The notes: generated by a model from the letters alone, not told the origin. A DNA stretch of 64,000 nt from Clostridiales bacterium (GCA_020063565.1 JAICDB010000004.1:142283-206282), one strand, 5' to 3'. Shown: positions 17,877-27,224, counted from the stretch's first letter. A program made the numbers and translations.

Positions 17877-18347
17877 ATGGGGGAATGGTGGAAGGGAATT
17901 GCTAAAATTTTGGGATATGAGGTAGAAGAAGTAGCCGATGACAAACTAAATCAAAGACTTGAAAATGAGGATGCTTTTTTCCAGAACTCAAAATCAAAAA
18001 GAAATAATGTAGTTAGTTTGCATACTGCTAAAAATAGCAAGCTTGTTCTTTTAAAACCTAATAATTTTGATAAGGTGCAGGAAATTGCCGATTACTTGAA
18101 AAATAATACTGCGGTTGTTGTGAACCTTGATGAAGTAGATAAGGATCTAGCCATTAGAATTTTAGACTTTTTGAGTGGTACCATTTATGCCATAAAAGGG
18201 AAAATGCAAAAAGTAAGTTCAAATATTTTTCTATTAACCCCTAGTAATTATCAAGTATTGGATCCAGGGCATAAAGATAAACTAAAATTTCCTGAAAAAA
18301 TCTGGGACAAAAATTCAAGTAGTTTAAAGGGGGAAAACAATGTATAA
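17877..18347 (+). CDS. sepF: Cell division protein SepF
   Basis: Membrane-binding FtsZ bundling protein. The N-terminal amphipathic stretch MGEWWKGIAKILGY is the membrane anchor. After a variable linker the conserved domain runs LVLLKPNNFDKVQEIADYLKN to SGTIYAIKGKMQKVSSNIFLLTPSNYQV. The length of 156 residues is normal. I prefer the ATG at 17877 behind GGGGGG; an ATG at 17859 overlaps the ylmE stop and has no ribosome site. It overlaps yggT by 8 bases. FtsZ, whose C-terminal peptide it binds, is encoded 7 kb upstream. Confidence 0.94.
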   Translation: MGEWWKGIAKILGYEVEEVADDKLNQRLENEDAFFQNSKSKRNNVVSLHTAKNSKLVLLKPNNFDKVQEIADYLKNNTAVVVNLDEVDKDLAIRILDFLSGTIYAIKGKMQKVSSNIFLLTPSNYQVLDPGHKDKLKFPEKIWDKNSSSLKGENNV

Positions 18348-18594
18348 CTTGATAGCCATTGTACAAGTCGCATTTCGAGTTTTGGATTTTTTAATAATCG
18401 CAAGGGTAATTTTATCCTGGGTAAGGGTTGATGGTGATAACCCTGTAATTAGGTTTATTTATGAGTCCACAGAACCAATATTAGCTCCCATCCGCAGGTT
18501 AATGCCAGGTCATATGATGATAGATTTTTCGCCACTTATCGCCATTTTGATTTTAGAAATGGTTGAGAAGTTGGTGATTGGCCTTCTACTCTAA
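18340..18594 (+). CDS. ylmG: YggT-family membrane protein (YlmG)
   Basis: Small protein of 84 residues with two hydrophobic segments around the motif ARVILSWVRVDGDNPVIRFIYESTEPILAPIRRLMP, the signature of the YGGT family. DFSPLIAILILEMVEKLVIG forms the second segment. Family members sit beside sepF in Gram-positives and influence membrane or division organisation, but the activity is unresolved. The ATG follows AAGGGGGAAAACA within the end of sepF, and the gene overlaps ylmH by 17 bases. Confidence 0.9.
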   Translation: MYNLIAIVQVAFRVLDFLIIARVILSWVRVDGDNPVIRFIYESTEPILAPIRRLMPGHMMIDFSPLIAILILEMVEKLVIGLLL

Positions 18595-19378
18595 AGAAAA
18601 ACTTTTATCTCACATTACAGATAGGGAACTAAAGGCTGTTTTAGATAAGATAGTGGATAAAGCGCTCAGGGTTTTAAAAAGTCATACAAAAGACGTTGTT
18701 TTTTTCTTAGATCCTTACCAACAACAGGAAATAGAAGGAATACTGAGGGGTATTCCAGAAATAAATTTTAGCTTTTCAGGTGGTTATCCCGAAGCTGAAA
18801 GAAAAAAGCTTGTTATTTGCCCCCATTACAATGAAATAACAGAACAAGATTTTAATATAAAATATTTGCAATTTGAAGGCAAACTTAAATTTGATACAAT
18901 AACTCATCGTGACATACTTGGAGCCCTTATGTCCTTGGGGATTAAAAGGGACTTATTGGGAGATATAATTATTAATGAAGAAGAAGAAATAATGCAGTGT
19001 GTAGTTGATGAGTCCATTGTAGAGTTTATTAAATTTAATTTAAGACAGGTAAAAAAAGTCGGTGTTGATGTTCATGATATTGAGAAATGCATGGTAAAAG
19101 TACCTCAAAAAAAGATCAAAAAAATCAGGTCCACTGTAGCTTCTCTGCGCTTGGATGCAATATTAAGTTCTGCATATGGCATATCAAGAAGCAAAGCAAG
19201 CAGTTTAATTAAGAAAGAAGCTGTAAAACTTAACTGGCAAGTTGTAACTAATCCTGCCAGTGGAGTAAAAAATGGAGATATTATATCAGTCATGAGAAAA
19301 GGTAGGGTAGAAGTTCTTGATATCGAGGGGGAAACAAAAAAGGGAAGAATAGCTCTTATCTTAGGGAGATACACGTAG
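18578..19378 (+). CDS. ylmH: S4-domain RNA-binding protein YlmH
   Basis: A 266-residue protein of the YlmH family. The N-terminal two-thirds is the YlmH domain (HRDILGALMSLGIKRDLLGDII is its conserved core), and the C-terminus is an S4 RNA-binding domain (LRLDAILSSAYGISRSKASSLIKKEAVKLNWQVV ... GDIISVMRKGR). Homologues bind ribosomes and rescue stalled translation in Firmicutes. A TTG at 18578 inside yggT is the only start that keeps the conserved N-terminus. divIVA follows after 11 bases. Confidence 0.9.
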   Translation: MAFYSKEKLLSHITDRELKAVLDKIVDKALRVLKSHTKDVVFFLDPYQQQEIEGILRGIPEINFSFSGGYPEAERKKLVICPHYNEITEQDFNIKYLQFEGKLKFDTITHRDILGALMSLGIKRDLLGDIIINEEEEIMQCVVDESIVEFIKFNLRQVKKVGVDVHDIEKCMVKVPQKKIKKIRSTVASLRLDAILSSAYGISRSKASSLIKKEAVKLNWQVVTNPASGVKNGDIISVMRKGRVEVLDIEGETKKGRIALILGRYT

Positions 19379-19389
19379 GGGGTTAAGAC

Positions 19390-19866
19390 ATGCCTGTAAC
19401 ACCGCTTGATATTGAAAATAAAGAGTTTACAAAATCAATTAGAGGATATAATGTAGATGAAGTGGATTCATATTTGCAAAAAATTCTCCAGGAATATGAA
19501 AAAATCTACCAGGAAAATCAAAAGTTAAAGAACCAGACATCCATGCTGGAAGAAAAGCTGGAAGCATATAAAAAATTAGAAGACAATATTAAAGAAACGC
19601 TCATAATAGCTCAAAAAACTGCTGAAGAAGTAAAGCACAATTCCCAAAAAGAAGCTGAATTAATAAAAAAAGAGGCAGAAACAAAAGCCAGGGAAATTTT
19701 ACAGGCTGCAGAGGAGGAAGTTAGAAAAAAACAAGAGGAGATAATTAAGCTACAGCAGGATTTTAAAAAATACAAGTCTGAAATTAAACATCTACTGCAA
19801 TCACAGTTGGAATTGATTGAAATCCAGAGTGGAGGAGAAAATAAGGCTGCCAGTAAGCCTGCATGA
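19390..19866 (+). CDS. divIVA: DivIVA-family polar/septal protein
   Basis: Membrane-curvature-sensing coiled-coil protein. The N-terminal lipid-binding motif PLDIENKEFTKSIRGYNVDEVDSYL is characteristic. Residues 30 to about 140 are a continuous heptad-rich coiled coil (EYEKIYQENQKLKNQ onward). The length of 158 residues is typical. The ATG follows AGGGGGTTAAGAC. The gene ends the ylm cluster, exactly as in Bacillus where ileS follows. Confidence 0.94.
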   Translation: MPVTPLDIENKEFTKSIRGYNVDEVDSYLQKILQEYEKIYQENQKLKNQTSMLEEKLEAYKKLEDNIKETLIIAQKTAEEVKHNSQKEAELIKKEAETKAREILQAAEEEVRKKQEEIIKLQQDFKKYKSEIKHLLQSQLELIEIQSGGENKAASKPA

Positions 19867-19891
19867 TTTTTAGAAAAAGTCCTCATAGCTT

Positions 19892-19919
19892 TTGACACCT
19901 ATGGATATTATGCTATAAT
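19892..19919 (+). promoter_or_regulatory. Sigma-A promoter of the T-box/ileS unit
   Basis: TTGACA (19892-19897), 16 bases, and TATAAT (19914-19919) with an upstream TGC giving an extended -10. It lies between divIVA and the T-box leader. Confidence 0.75.
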
Positions 19920-19939
19920 ACCCTTAAATGTAAAAATTA

Positions 19940-20197
19940 ATATTTAAAAAGTGATGAGTGGGAAGAGTAGACAGTGTAAAAGGTTACAGCGAATCCGGAA
20001 GTGGTGGAAGCCGGATACCTGCAAACTGTTGAAAATCACCCACGAGCTATCATTCGAACGCTTTTATAGTTAGTAGAATGATACGGTCTCAGATGGCCGT
20101 TATCTTAACGAGTGGCTTTCAACTTTTCCATTGTTGAAAGCTAATAAAGGTGGTACAGCGGGAACTCTCGCCCTTTTTTAAGGGGCGAGTTTTTTTA
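19940..20197 (+). promoter_or_regulatory. T-box riboswitch, isoleucine-specific
   Basis: The leader fills the divIVA-ileS gap. Stem I closes with GTGGG (around 19960) and CCCAC (20038-20042). The specifier triplet ATC (20035-20037), an Ile codon, stands just inside it after GAAA. The T-box AATAAAGGTGGTACAGCG is at 20143-20160. The terminator CTCGCCC-loop-GGGGCGAG with seven T (20166-20197) follows. Uncharged tRNA-Ile would pair with the specifier and T-box and prevent termination, switching ileS on during isoleucine shortage. Confidence 0.95.
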
Positions 20198-20238
20198 TTT
20201 GGCAACTAATATCTAATTAGTATAAGAGGTGATTGAAA

Positions 20239-23019
20239 ATGGAGTATAACGAAACACTTAATTTACCTAAAACTGACTTTCCCATGCGGGCGAAACTAGC
20301 CCAAAGAGAGCCCGAAATTCTTGAGTTCTGGGAAAAGGAAAACATTTATCAAAAAGTACAAGAAAAAAACTCAGGTAAACCCAAATTCGTCCTGCATGAT
20401 GGACCTCCATATGCTAACGGCCATATTCACCTGGGAACAACACTTAATAAAATTCTTAAGGATATAATTATAAAATACAAGTCCATGTCAGGATATGATG
20501 CACCTTATGTTCCTGGCTGGGACACTCATGGTTTGCCAATTGAGCAACAAGCGATTAAAAATTTAGGTCTGGATAGGAAAAAAAACAGTACTGTAGAATT
20601 TAGAAATGAATGTAAGAATTATGCATTAAAGTTTGTAAACATTCAAAGAGATGAATTTAAAAGACTTGGAGTTAGAGGAGATTGGGAAAATCCTTATCTT
20701 ACTTTAAGCCCTGAATATGAAGCTGCTCAAATCGGCGTATTTGGTGAGATGGCTAAAAAAGGTTATATTTACAAGGGGTTAAAGCCTGTCTACTGGTGTT
20801 CAGATTGTGCAACTGCCCTTGCGGAAGCAGAAGTAGAGTATATGGAAAAAAAATCACCGTCCATATACGTGAGGTTTAAAGTAAAGGATGCTCAAGGTAA
20901 GTTTTCTGAAGATGATGCTTACTTTGTTGTTTGGACAACCACTCCCTGGACTTTGCCTGCAAATGTTGCAATAGCATTGCATTCTGAATTTAAATATGTT
21001 TTAGTGCAAACTGAAAAAGGTAAGCTAGTGGTTGCCAAAGAGCTAGTGGAAGATTTTATAGAAAAAACTGAGCTGAAGGAATATGAAGTTTTAGAGGAGT
21101 TTGCAGGTGAAGAACTTGAAGGAATAGTATGTGAAAATCCTCTTTTAGAAAGAAATTCTTTAGTAATTTTAGGTGAGCATGTTACTCTTGAGCAAGGTAC
21201 CGGTTGTGTACACACTGCTCCCGGTCATGGTATCGAAGACTATGAAGTGGGAAGAAAATATAAATTACCGGTTATTTCACCACTTGATGATGAAGGAAGA
21301 TTTACTGAAGAGGCACAGCAGTTTGCAGGTTTAAGTACCGACGAAGGAAATAAGGCTATTACAAAAGAATTAGATGAAAAGGGAGATCTCTTAAAGCTTG
21401 AATTTATCAAGCACCAGTATCCTCACTGCTGGCGCTGCAAGCATCCAATTCTATTTAGAGCAACTGAACAATGGTTTGCTTCCATCGATGGCTTTCGAAA
21501 GGAAGCCCTGGAAGAGATTAAAAAAGTTGAGTGGATTCCTTCCTGGGGTGAAGAAAGAATTTATAACATGGTCGCAGACCGCGGTGACTGGTGTATATCA
21601 CGACAGCGCACATGGGGAGTACCTATACCTATTTTTTATTGTGAAGATTGCGGTAAGGAAATTATAACTGATGAAACAATAAAGCATGTCCAGGAATTAT
21701 TTGCGGAGCATGGATCTAACATCTGGTTTGAAAAGGAAGCACAAGAACTACTACCTGAAGAGTTCAGGTGCCCTCATTGTGAGAAAGGAAATAAGTTTAA
21801 AAAAGAGATGGATATTATGGATGTTTGGTTTGATTCAGGCTCCAGTCATGAAGCGGTTTGTGCTTCACATCCTGACTTAAAGTGGCCTGCTGACATGTAT
21901 TTGGAAGGAAGCGACCAGCATCGTGGTTGGTTTAACTCTTCCCTGTCCACAGCAGTGGCAGTAAAAGGCAGAGCTCCCTATAAAACGGTATTAACCCATG
22001 GTTATGTTGTGGATGAAGATGGCAGAAAAATGTCAAAGTCCCTGGGTAATGTAGTTAGCCCCTTGGAAGTTATAGAACAAATGGGTGCTGATATTTTGAG
22101 GTTATGGGTTTCTTCAGCTGATTACAGGAGAGATGTGGCTGCTTCTTCAAAAATTTTAAAGCAAATGACAGAAGCTTATCGTAAAATCAGAAATACCAGT
22201 CGCTATCTATTGGCAAACCTTAATGATTTTGATCCTGAAAATGATAAAGTGGATTACAATAACCTCAAAGAAATTGACAAGTGGGCTCTTTTAAGATTGC
22301 ATAATTTAATAAGGAGGGTAACAAAGGCATATGAAGAGTATGAATTCCACCTGGTATACCATTCTATTCATAACTTCTGCGTTTTAGATATGAGTTCTTT
22401 CTATCTTGATGTCTGCAAAGACAGGTTATATACTTTAAAACCTGACGCTCAGGAAAGAAGGGCTGCTCAAACTGTAATTTATGAAATTCTCCAGGCTATG
22501 ATAAGATTGCTTACACCTGTTTTAGCATTTACCTCTGAAGAGATTTGGAAATACATGCCGAAAGAAAAAGATGCTCCTATTAGCGTACAGTTAACTGAAT
22601 GGCCTGAGGTAAATGAAGACTATATTGATCTGGAACTTGAAGAAAAATGGAATGTAATCCTGGATATTAGGGAAGAAGTAGCAAAGGCTTTGGAGGAAGT
22701 ACGCCGAAAGGGAGAAATTGGACACTCCCTCGATGCCAGAGTTGATATTTATCCAAGTGAAAAAGCTCAAGAAGTCCTTACGTCGGTTCAAGAAAATTTA
22801 AAAACAATATTTATCGTCTCTGAAGTTGTTCTTCATGATGCTACAGATGAAATTCCCGAGGACAGTTTTAAACAGGAAGACGGTCTGGTTGCTGTAAAAG
22901 TTACACATGCTGCAGGCGAGAAATGTGAGAGGTGCTGGACATATAGTACTACAGTTGGTCAAAATGTTGAACACCCGACCATTTGTGCAAGATGTGCGGA
23001 AGTTATCAAAGAACTTTAA
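20239..23019 (+). CDS. ileS: Isoleucyl-tRNA synthetase
   Basis: Class Ia synthetase of about 926 residues that charges tRNA-Ile and edits valine. The HIGH motif is in PPYANGHIHLG at about residues 56-66 and the KMSKS motif at about residue 597. The editing-domain motif WTTTPWTLPANVA and the GYVVDEDGRKMSKSLGN block are intact. A C-terminal zinc finger (CERCW and CARCAEV, about residues 896-918) marks the bacterial type. The ATG at 20239 sits 8 bases behind AGAGGTG; an in-frame TTG at 20233 is less likely. Expression is controlled by the Ile T-box. Confidence 0.98.
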   Translation: MEYNETLNLPKTDFPMRAKLAQREPEILEFWEKENIYQKVQEKNSGKPKFVLHDGPPYANGHIHLGTTLNKILKDIIIKYKSMSGYDAPYVPGWDTHGLPIEQQAIKNLGLDRKKNSTVEFRNECKNYALKFVNIQRDEFKRLGVRGDWENPYLTLSPEYEAAQIGVFGEMAKKGYIYKGLKPVYWCSDCATALAEAEVEYMEKKSPSIYVRFKVKDAQGKFSEDDAYFVVWTTTPWTLPANVAIALHSEFKYVLVQTEKGKLVVAKELVEDFIEKTELKEYEVLEEFAGEELEGIVCENPLLERNSLVILGEHVTLEQGTGCVHTAPGHGIEDYEVGRKYKLPVISPLDDEGRFTEEAQQFAGLSTDEGNKAITKELDEKGDLLKLEFIKHQYPHCWRCKHPILFRATEQWFASIDGFRKEALEEIKKVEWIPSWGEERIYNMVADRGDWCISRQRTWGVPIPIFYCEDCGKEIITDETIKHVQELFAEHGSNIWFEKEAQELLPEEFRCPHCEKGNKFKKEMDIMDVWFDSGSSHEAVCASHPDLKWPADMYLEGSDQHRGWFNSSLSTAVAVKGRAPYKTVLTHGYVVDEDGRKMSKSLGNVVSPLEVIEQMGADILRLWVSSADYRRDVAASSKILKQMTEAYRKIRNTSRYLLANLNDFDPENDKVDYNNLKEIDKWALLRLHNLIRRVTKAYEEYEFHLVYHSIHNFCVLDMSSFYLDVCKDRLYTLKPDAQERRAAQTVIYEILQAMIRLLTPVLAFTSEEIWKYMPKEKDAPISVQLTEWPEVNEDYIDLELEEKWNVILDIREEVAKALEEVRRKGEIGHSLDARVDIYPSEKAQEVLTSVQENLKTIFIVSEVVLHDATDEIPEDSFKQEDGLVAVKVTHAAGEKCERCWTYSTTVGQNVEHPTICARCAEVIKEL

Positions 23020-23044
23020 GAGAGTGTTCGAAAAGGAGCACATA
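23016..23044. repeat. Dispersed TTCGAA repeat, one-ended copy (D)
   Basis: TAAGAGAGTGTTCGAAAAGGAGCAC directly at the ileS stop codon matches one end of the longer copies. The other end is absent. It occupies part of the short ileS-gcvH gap, just ahead of the gcvH ribosome site. Confidence 0.7.
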
Positions 23045-23065
23045 ATTTGCTTTAGGGGTGATCTT

Positions 23066-23443
23066 ATGAATCCTGATGATTTAAAATACACTGAAGAACA
23101 CGAATGGATAAAAATTGAAGGTAATGAAGGAATAGTTGGAGTAACAGATTATGCGCAGGAGTCTTTAGGGGATATTGTATTTGTTGAATTACCACTGCCC
23201 GGAGATGAATTTGATGCAGAGGAAGGTTTTGGTGTAATAGAATCTGTAAAAGCTGTATCTGATTTATATATGCCGGTTTCCGGGAAGGTGATTGAGGTTA
23301 ACGATAATGTACTGGAATCACCGGAACTTGTTAATGAAGATCCATATGGCAAAGGCTGGTTAATAAAAATTGAAATAACTGGAAACAAAGACAAACTTTT
23401 AAATGCACAGGATTATGAAAAATTTTTGGCAAGAGAGTCCTAA
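23066..23443 (+). CDS. gcvH: Glycine cleavage system H protein
   Basis: Lipoyl carrier protein of 126 residues. The lipoylation site is in GVIESVKAVSDLYMPVSG with Lys at about residue 62; the N-terminal YTEEHEWIKIEGNEGIVGVTDYAQ and the C-terminal NEDPYGKGWLIKI are standard. The ATG at 23066 follows TTTAGGGGTGAT. No gcvT, gcvP or lipoate ligase lies in the window, so this is either a stand-alone carrier (such proteins also serve as lipoyl relay or redox carriers) or its partners are elsewhere. Confidence 0.95.
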   Translation: MNPDDLKYTEEHEWIKIEGNEGIVGVTDYAQESLGDIVFVELPLPGDEFDAEEGFGVIESVKAVSDLYMPVSGKVIEVNDNVLESPELVNEDPYGKGWLIKIEITGNKDKLLNAQDYEKFLARES

Positions 23444-23513
23444 TAAAGAAATAATAGGGCAAATAAACATTATTTCAATAACATGTATTCCTCCTTTTTG
23501 ATAAATATTATAA

Positions 23514-23798
23514 GGCACACCCGGAATAGCAGTAGTAGGATCAAAAGGGGCTATTACTTTAGAAGAAGGAGTTATCTTGGCAGCAAGGTATATCCACATG
23601 CACACTGATGATGCAGAATCAGTTGGGCTACATGATGGGGACCATGTTAGAATTCAATGTCCTGGTCCAAGGGGTATTATTATGGATAATGTGTTAGTTA
23701 GAGTTAAACCTACCTATAATTTGGAAATGCATGTAGACACTGATGAAGCAAATGCAGCACTTTTAAAAAATGGTGATAAATGTAGGATCCTGCATTAG
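23514..23798 (+). pseudogene. pduL: Truncated phosphate propanoyltransferase (PduL) remnant
   Basis: Only the C-terminal part of a PduL-type phosphotransacylase remains. The frame reads GTPGIAVVGSKGAITLEEGVILAARYIHMHTDDA from 23514, with no start codon and a TAA stop just upstream, then continues through GPRGIIMDNVLVRVKP and LEMHVDTDEANAA to a normal end. Intact PduL proteins are about 200 residues or more and have a further N-terminal zinc-binding HVH region, which is missing here. The reading frame from GTPGI on is undamaged and a terminator follows. A TTG at 23577 could in principle start a 73-residue product, but half the fold would be missing. Confidence 0.8.
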
Positions 23799-23809
23799 CA
23801 GGATTTTTT
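23786..23809 (+). terminator. Terminator after the pduL remnant
   Basis: ATCCTGC and GCAGGAT form a seven-pair stem with loop ATTA, followed by six T; the stop codon is in the loop. Confidence 0.8.
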
Positions 23810-23892
23810 CTTTTTTCTTTTTAAACTATATTTAAAATTTCGATAAGATTTGCTATACTATTATAATTATAAAATATTATTGAGGTGAGAAA

Positions 23893-24171
23893 ATGAAAAA
23901 TTCAAGGGTTGTTGTTACAGTAGTAGGAAAAGATAAGGTTGGCATTATTGCTGCAGTTACGGGGGTGTTGGCAGAAGCAGGAGCTAATATTCTTGATATC
24001 AGTCAGACAATAATGCAGGATTTTTTTACTATGATAATGATAGTAGATATCGCAAATATTAATACGGACTATTCTACTGTAGTTGAAAAACTGGGCAAGG
24101 TAGGAAAGGAACTGGGAGTACAAATTGCAGCTCAAAATGAGGAAGTATTTAACTATATGCATCGTATCTAG
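23893..24171 (+). CDS. ACT-domain protein (UPF0237 family)
   Basis: A 92-residue single ACT domain: [36 protein letters not shown] followed by [11 protein letters not shown]. Such domains bind amino acids or other small ligands. Stand-alone members of this family are regularly next to a DUF711/UPF0210 gene, as here (13 bases apart), so the two probably form one unit in which the ACT protein senses a ligand. The ATG follows TTGAGGTGAG. The ligand is not known. Confidence 0.88.
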   Translation: MKNSRVVVTVVGKDKVGIIAAVTGVLAEAGANILDISQTIMQDFFTMIMIVDIANINTDYSTVVEKLGKVGKELGVQIAAQNEEVFNYMHRI

Positions 24172-24184
24172 GAGGTATTATAAT

Positions 24185-25552
24185 ATGCCAATTCATTATG
24201 ATAAAAATGAAATTTTAGAAACAATTAGAATGGTAGCAACAGAAAATTTAGATATTCGAACTGTAACAATGGGTATCAGTTTAAGGGATTGCACTGACAC
24301 AAATGCTGATAAATTTTGTGAAAAAATTTATGACAAAATAACTAAATCTGCTGAGAATTTAGTGCCTATAGGTGAAAAAATAGAAAATGATTATGGTATA
24401 CCCATAATTAATAAACGGATCTCAGTTACCCCTATTTCTTTAGTTATGAATTCCATGAATGAAGAGGATTATATAAAAGCTGCAATAGCAATGGACAATG
24501 CGGCAAAAGAAGTGGGAGTAAATTTTATTGGCGGATTTTCTGCTCTGGTACATAAAGGTTGTACTGAAAGTGAAAAAGTATTTTTAGATTCTATTCCAAA
24601 AAGTTTAGCAAAAACAGAAAGAGTCTGTTCATCAGTTAATGTTTCTACCACAAAAGCCGGGATAAACATGGATGCTGTTAAAATAATGGGTCAAGTAGTA
24701 AAAGAAACAGCAAATTTAACTGCAGCAGGCGATGGTATAGGTTGTGCTAAACTTGTTGTCTTTTGTAATGTTCCTGAAGATAATCCATTTATGGCCGGTG
24801 CTTTTCATGGTGTAGGAGAACCTGAAAGGGTAATAAACGTTGGAGTAAGTGGTCCGGGAGTAGTCTTAAATGCAATAAAAAAACATCCCCATGAGGATTT
24901 AGGTACTCTAGCTGAAATAATTAAGAAGACAGCATTTAAAATAACAAGAATGGGTGAACTTGTTGGAAGGACGGCATCGAAGCTACTTCAAGTTCCTTTT
25001 GGGATCGTTGATCTTTCACTGGCTCCTACGCCTGCTATCGGCGATAGCGTCGCAGATATCTTGGAAGCATTGGGACTTGAAAAATGCGGCTGTCCCGGTA
25101 CTACTGCAGCACTTGCCTTATTAAATGATGCAGTTAAAAAGGGAGGCGCTATGGCTTCATCTTATGTAGGCGGATTAAGTGGTGCATTTATTCCAGTTAG
25201 TGAAGATGCCGGAATGATATCTGCTGTAGAAGCAGGTTCTTTAAATATTGAAAAGCTGGAAGCTATGACCAGTGTATGTTCTGTAGGACTTGACATGATA
25301 GCTGTGCCCGGAGAAACTCCCGCAGAAACTGTTTCTGCTATTATAGCTGATGAAGCAGCTATAGGTATGATCAATAATAAAACTACCGCAGTTAGAATTA
25401 TACCTGTTCCTGGAAAAGAAGTTGGAGATTATGTGGAATTCGGTGGGCTTCTAGGAAGAGCGCCTATCATGGCTGTAAATGGTTATAGCAGCTCTAATTT
25501 TATAAAAAGGGGAGGAAGAATACCTGCACCTTTGCAGGCACTGACCAATTAA
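24185..25552 (+). CDS. PFL-family protein, DUF711/UPF0210
   Basis: A 455-residue protein of the DUF711 family, structurally related to glycyl-radical (pyruvate formate-lyase) folds but without the radical glycine motif. Conserved blocks include [91 protein letters not shown] and [28 protein letters not shown]. The ATG at 24185 follows TAGGAGGTATTATAAT. No activity is established for the family. Confidence 0.9.
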   Translation: MPIHYDKNEILETIRMVATENLDIRTVTMGISLRDCTDTNADKFCEKIYDKITKSAENLVPIGEKIENDYGIPIINKRISVTPISLVMNSMNEEDYIKAAIAMDNAAKEVGVNFIGGFSALVHKGCTESEKVFLDSIPKSLAKTERVCSSVNVSTTKAGINMDAVKIMGQVVKETANLTAAGDGIGCAKLVVFCNVPEDNPFMAGAFHGVGEPERVINVGVSGPGVVLNAIKKHPHEDLGTLAEIIKKTAFKITRMGELVGRTASKLLQVPFGIVDLSLAPTPAIGDSVADILEALGLEKCGCPGTTAALALLNDAVKKGGAMASSYVGGLSGAFIPVSEDAGMISAVEAGSLNIEKLEAMTSVCSVGLDMIAVPGETPAETVSAIIADEAAIGMINNKTTAVRIIPVPGKEVGDYVEFGGLLGRAPIMAVNGYSSSNFIKRGGRIPAPLQALTN

Positions 25553-25570
25553 TTATATGGAGGTCAAAAA

Positions 25571-25852
25571 ATGAACGACCGGGAAACCTTGCATGAAAAA
25601 ATTGAAAAGCTGTCGGTAACCATTGAAAAAATGAAACTGGCAGAATATGTAAAGTTACTTGAAAGCCCCTGGCGTCTTTTATATGTTAATTTTCTTGCAG
25701 GTATAGCCAGAGGATTTGGAATGGCCGTAGGTTTTACAATTTTAAGTGGTATTGTTATCTATATCCTCCAAAAACTTGTTATACTAAATTTACCGCTTAT
25801 TAGCGATTTTATTGCTGATATTGTGCGTCTGGTCAGGGAACAATCATATTAA
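25571..25852 (+). CDS. Small membrane protein, DUF5665-like
   Basis: A 93-residue protein. A charged amphipathic N-terminal half (about residues 1-30) is followed by the motif LLESPWRLLYVNFLAGIARGFGMAVGFTILSG and one clear hydrophobic segment (about residues 47-68), then a C-terminal amphipathic helix. It resembles DUF5665 proteins of Firmicutes, whose function is unknown. The ATG is preceded by TGGAGGTC. It sits in a close-packed row of unrelated genes between DUF711 and a nitroreductase. Confidence 0.65.
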   Translation: MNDRETLHEKIEKLSVTIEKMKLAEYVKLLESPWRLLYVNFLAGIARGFGMAVGFTILSGIVIYILQKLVILNLPLISDFIADIVRLVREQSY

Positions 25853-25869
25853 CGGGAGGTAAAAAACTA

Positions 25870-26397
25870 ATGACTAAAGATGTGATTACTGCCATCGAGG
25901 AAAGAACAAGCATTCGTAAATATAAAAAAGATTCTGTTCCTGAGACTATCATAACCAAAATACTTGATGCTGCACGAAAGGCACCGTCTGCAGGTAACAG
26001 GCAGCCATGGAAATTTATTGTTGTCTATAATGAAGATGTAAAGAGTAAATTAAGTGACGCCGCACTAAAACAGAAATTTGTAAGTTCCGCACCTGTTGTT
26101 ATAGTAGTATGTGCAGAACCAGAAACTTCCAGGAAAAGGTTTGGTGAGCGGGGAGAAAATTTATATTGTATTCAAGATACTGCTGCAGCTACCCAAAATA
26201 TACTTTTGGCAGCAACAGGTTACGGCTTGGGAACTTGCTGGGTTGGTGCTTTTAGTGAAAGCAAAGTTAAAGAATGCCTTGAACTTCCAGTTAGCTTGCG
26301 TCCCGTTGCAATGGTTACAGTTGGTTATCCAGAATCTGAGGAAATAAAAAGATCAGGAAGACGAAGCTTAGCAGACATAGTTCACATTATCAAATAA
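25870..26397 (+). CDS. Nitroreductase-family flavoprotein
   Basis: A 175-residue FMN-dependent oxidoreductase. The N-terminal IEERTSIRKYKKDSVPE, the FMN-binding ARKAPSAGNRQPWKFIVV, the AAATQNILLAATGYGLGTCWVGAF block and the terminal VTVGYPESEEIKRSGRRSL are all family marks. It is probably a homodimer and soluble. The substrate cannot be read from the sequence. The ATG follows GGGAGGTAAAAAACTA. Confidence 0.9.
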   Translation: MTKDVITAIEERTSIRKYKKDSVPETIITKILDAARKAPSAGNRQPWKFIVVYNEDVKSKLSDAALKQKFVSSAPVVIVVCAEPETSRKRFGERGENLYCIQDTAAATQNILLAATGYGLGTCWVGAFSESKVKECLELPVSLRPVAMVTVGYPESEEIKRSGRRSLADIVHIIK

Positions 26398-26415
26398 TTT
26401 TCGGAGGTGTCAATT

Positions 26416-27111
26416 TTGGACCAGCGTACATTACAGTATTATAAGAATAGGCTACATTCCATGAAAAATAGGCTTCAGGAATTAAATCAAGGTATTCGGC
26501 AAGGTGGTTTAAGGGAGCCTTTATCCGGTTCTATATCAGAACTATCACTTTATGATAATCATCCCGGTGATATAGCAAGCGAAGTATTTGAAAGAGGAAA
26601 GGATCTGGCTTTAGAAGATAATGCAAGGTTACAAATACAAAAAATAGATGATGCTTTGAGAGCTATAGAAGAAGGAACATATGGTATTTGTGATGTTTGC
26701 GGTCAGCCGATAAACCCTGAAAGATTGCAGGTTATGCCGGAATCTACTCAATGTGTTAGATGTAGAGAAGAGGAAGAATCGGTACTTGATAGGCATTTAA
26801 GGCCTATAGAGGAAGATGTCATTAGACCGTTATATGGTGATAACAATCCGGAAGATATTCAATTCGACGGAGAAGATACATGGCAAAAGGTTGCTAACTG
26901 GAGTGAACATGCTGAAGAATCTAATGCGGGGGCATATTATGGTGGAGATACTGATCTTGATGAAATCAATTCTACGGATCAAATGGACAATATTCCATAT
27001 TTTCAAGGAGCAGATGGTATCCACTATGAAGATGTTTATGGTCTGGATGATGAAGGTCCACCAAAGGAAAAACTGGTTGGAAAAAAAGGAGCTGACAGGT
27101 TGTTGCATTAA
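26416..27111 (+). CDS. TraR/DksA-type zinc-finger protein (YteA-like)
   Basis: A protein of about 231 residues. The N-terminal coiled region is followed by a DksA/TraR finger, GICDVCGQPINPERLQVMPESTQCVRC, with four cysteines (C-x2-C and C-x2-C) near residues 93-117. The acidic C-terminal part (Asp/Glu and Tyr rich) is typical of YteA-like proteins of sporeformers. DksA proteins bind the secondary channel of RNA polymerase; a similar role here is inferred. The TTG at 26416, 7 bases behind GGAGGTG, is preferred over a GTG at 26407 inside that sequence. Confidence 0.85.
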   Translation: MDQRTLQYYKNRLHSMKNRLQELNQGIRQGGLREPLSGSISELSLYDNHPGDIASEVFERGKDLALEDNARLQIQKIDDALRAIEEGTYGICDVCGQPINPERLQVMPESTQCVRCREEEESVLDRHLRPIEEDVIRPLYGDNNPEDIQFDGEDTWQKVANWSEHAEESNAGAYYGGDTDLDEINSTDQMDNIPYFQGADGIHYEDVYGLDDEGPPKEKLVGKKGADRLLH

Positions 27112-27125
27112 ATAGATATTGGGTT

Positions 27126-27151
27126 AGGCTGCTTGAAAAGCGGCCTTTATT
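27126..27151 (+). terminator. Terminator after the yteA-like gene
   Basis: AGGCTGCTT and AAGCGGCCT pair over nine positions (one G-T) around a three-base loop, with a short tail TTTATT. Confidence 0.6.
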
Positions 27152-27224
27152 AGTTTAGGGCACCCCAAAATAGTGCCATACACTTATCCCTTCGAATGTT
27201 TGTTTTCAACAAGTAGTTACAAAG

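Noticed and set aside
20050..20062. TTCGAA core in the T-box leader as another repeat copy
   Set aside because: Only the six-base core is shared; the flanks belong to the T-box leader and match neither end of the repeat family.
22907..23065. Long N-terminal extension of gcvH overlapping ileS
   Set aside because: The first 53 codons come from the end of ileS in another frame and from a repeat copy; the ATG at 23066 with its own ribosome site gives the standard H protein.
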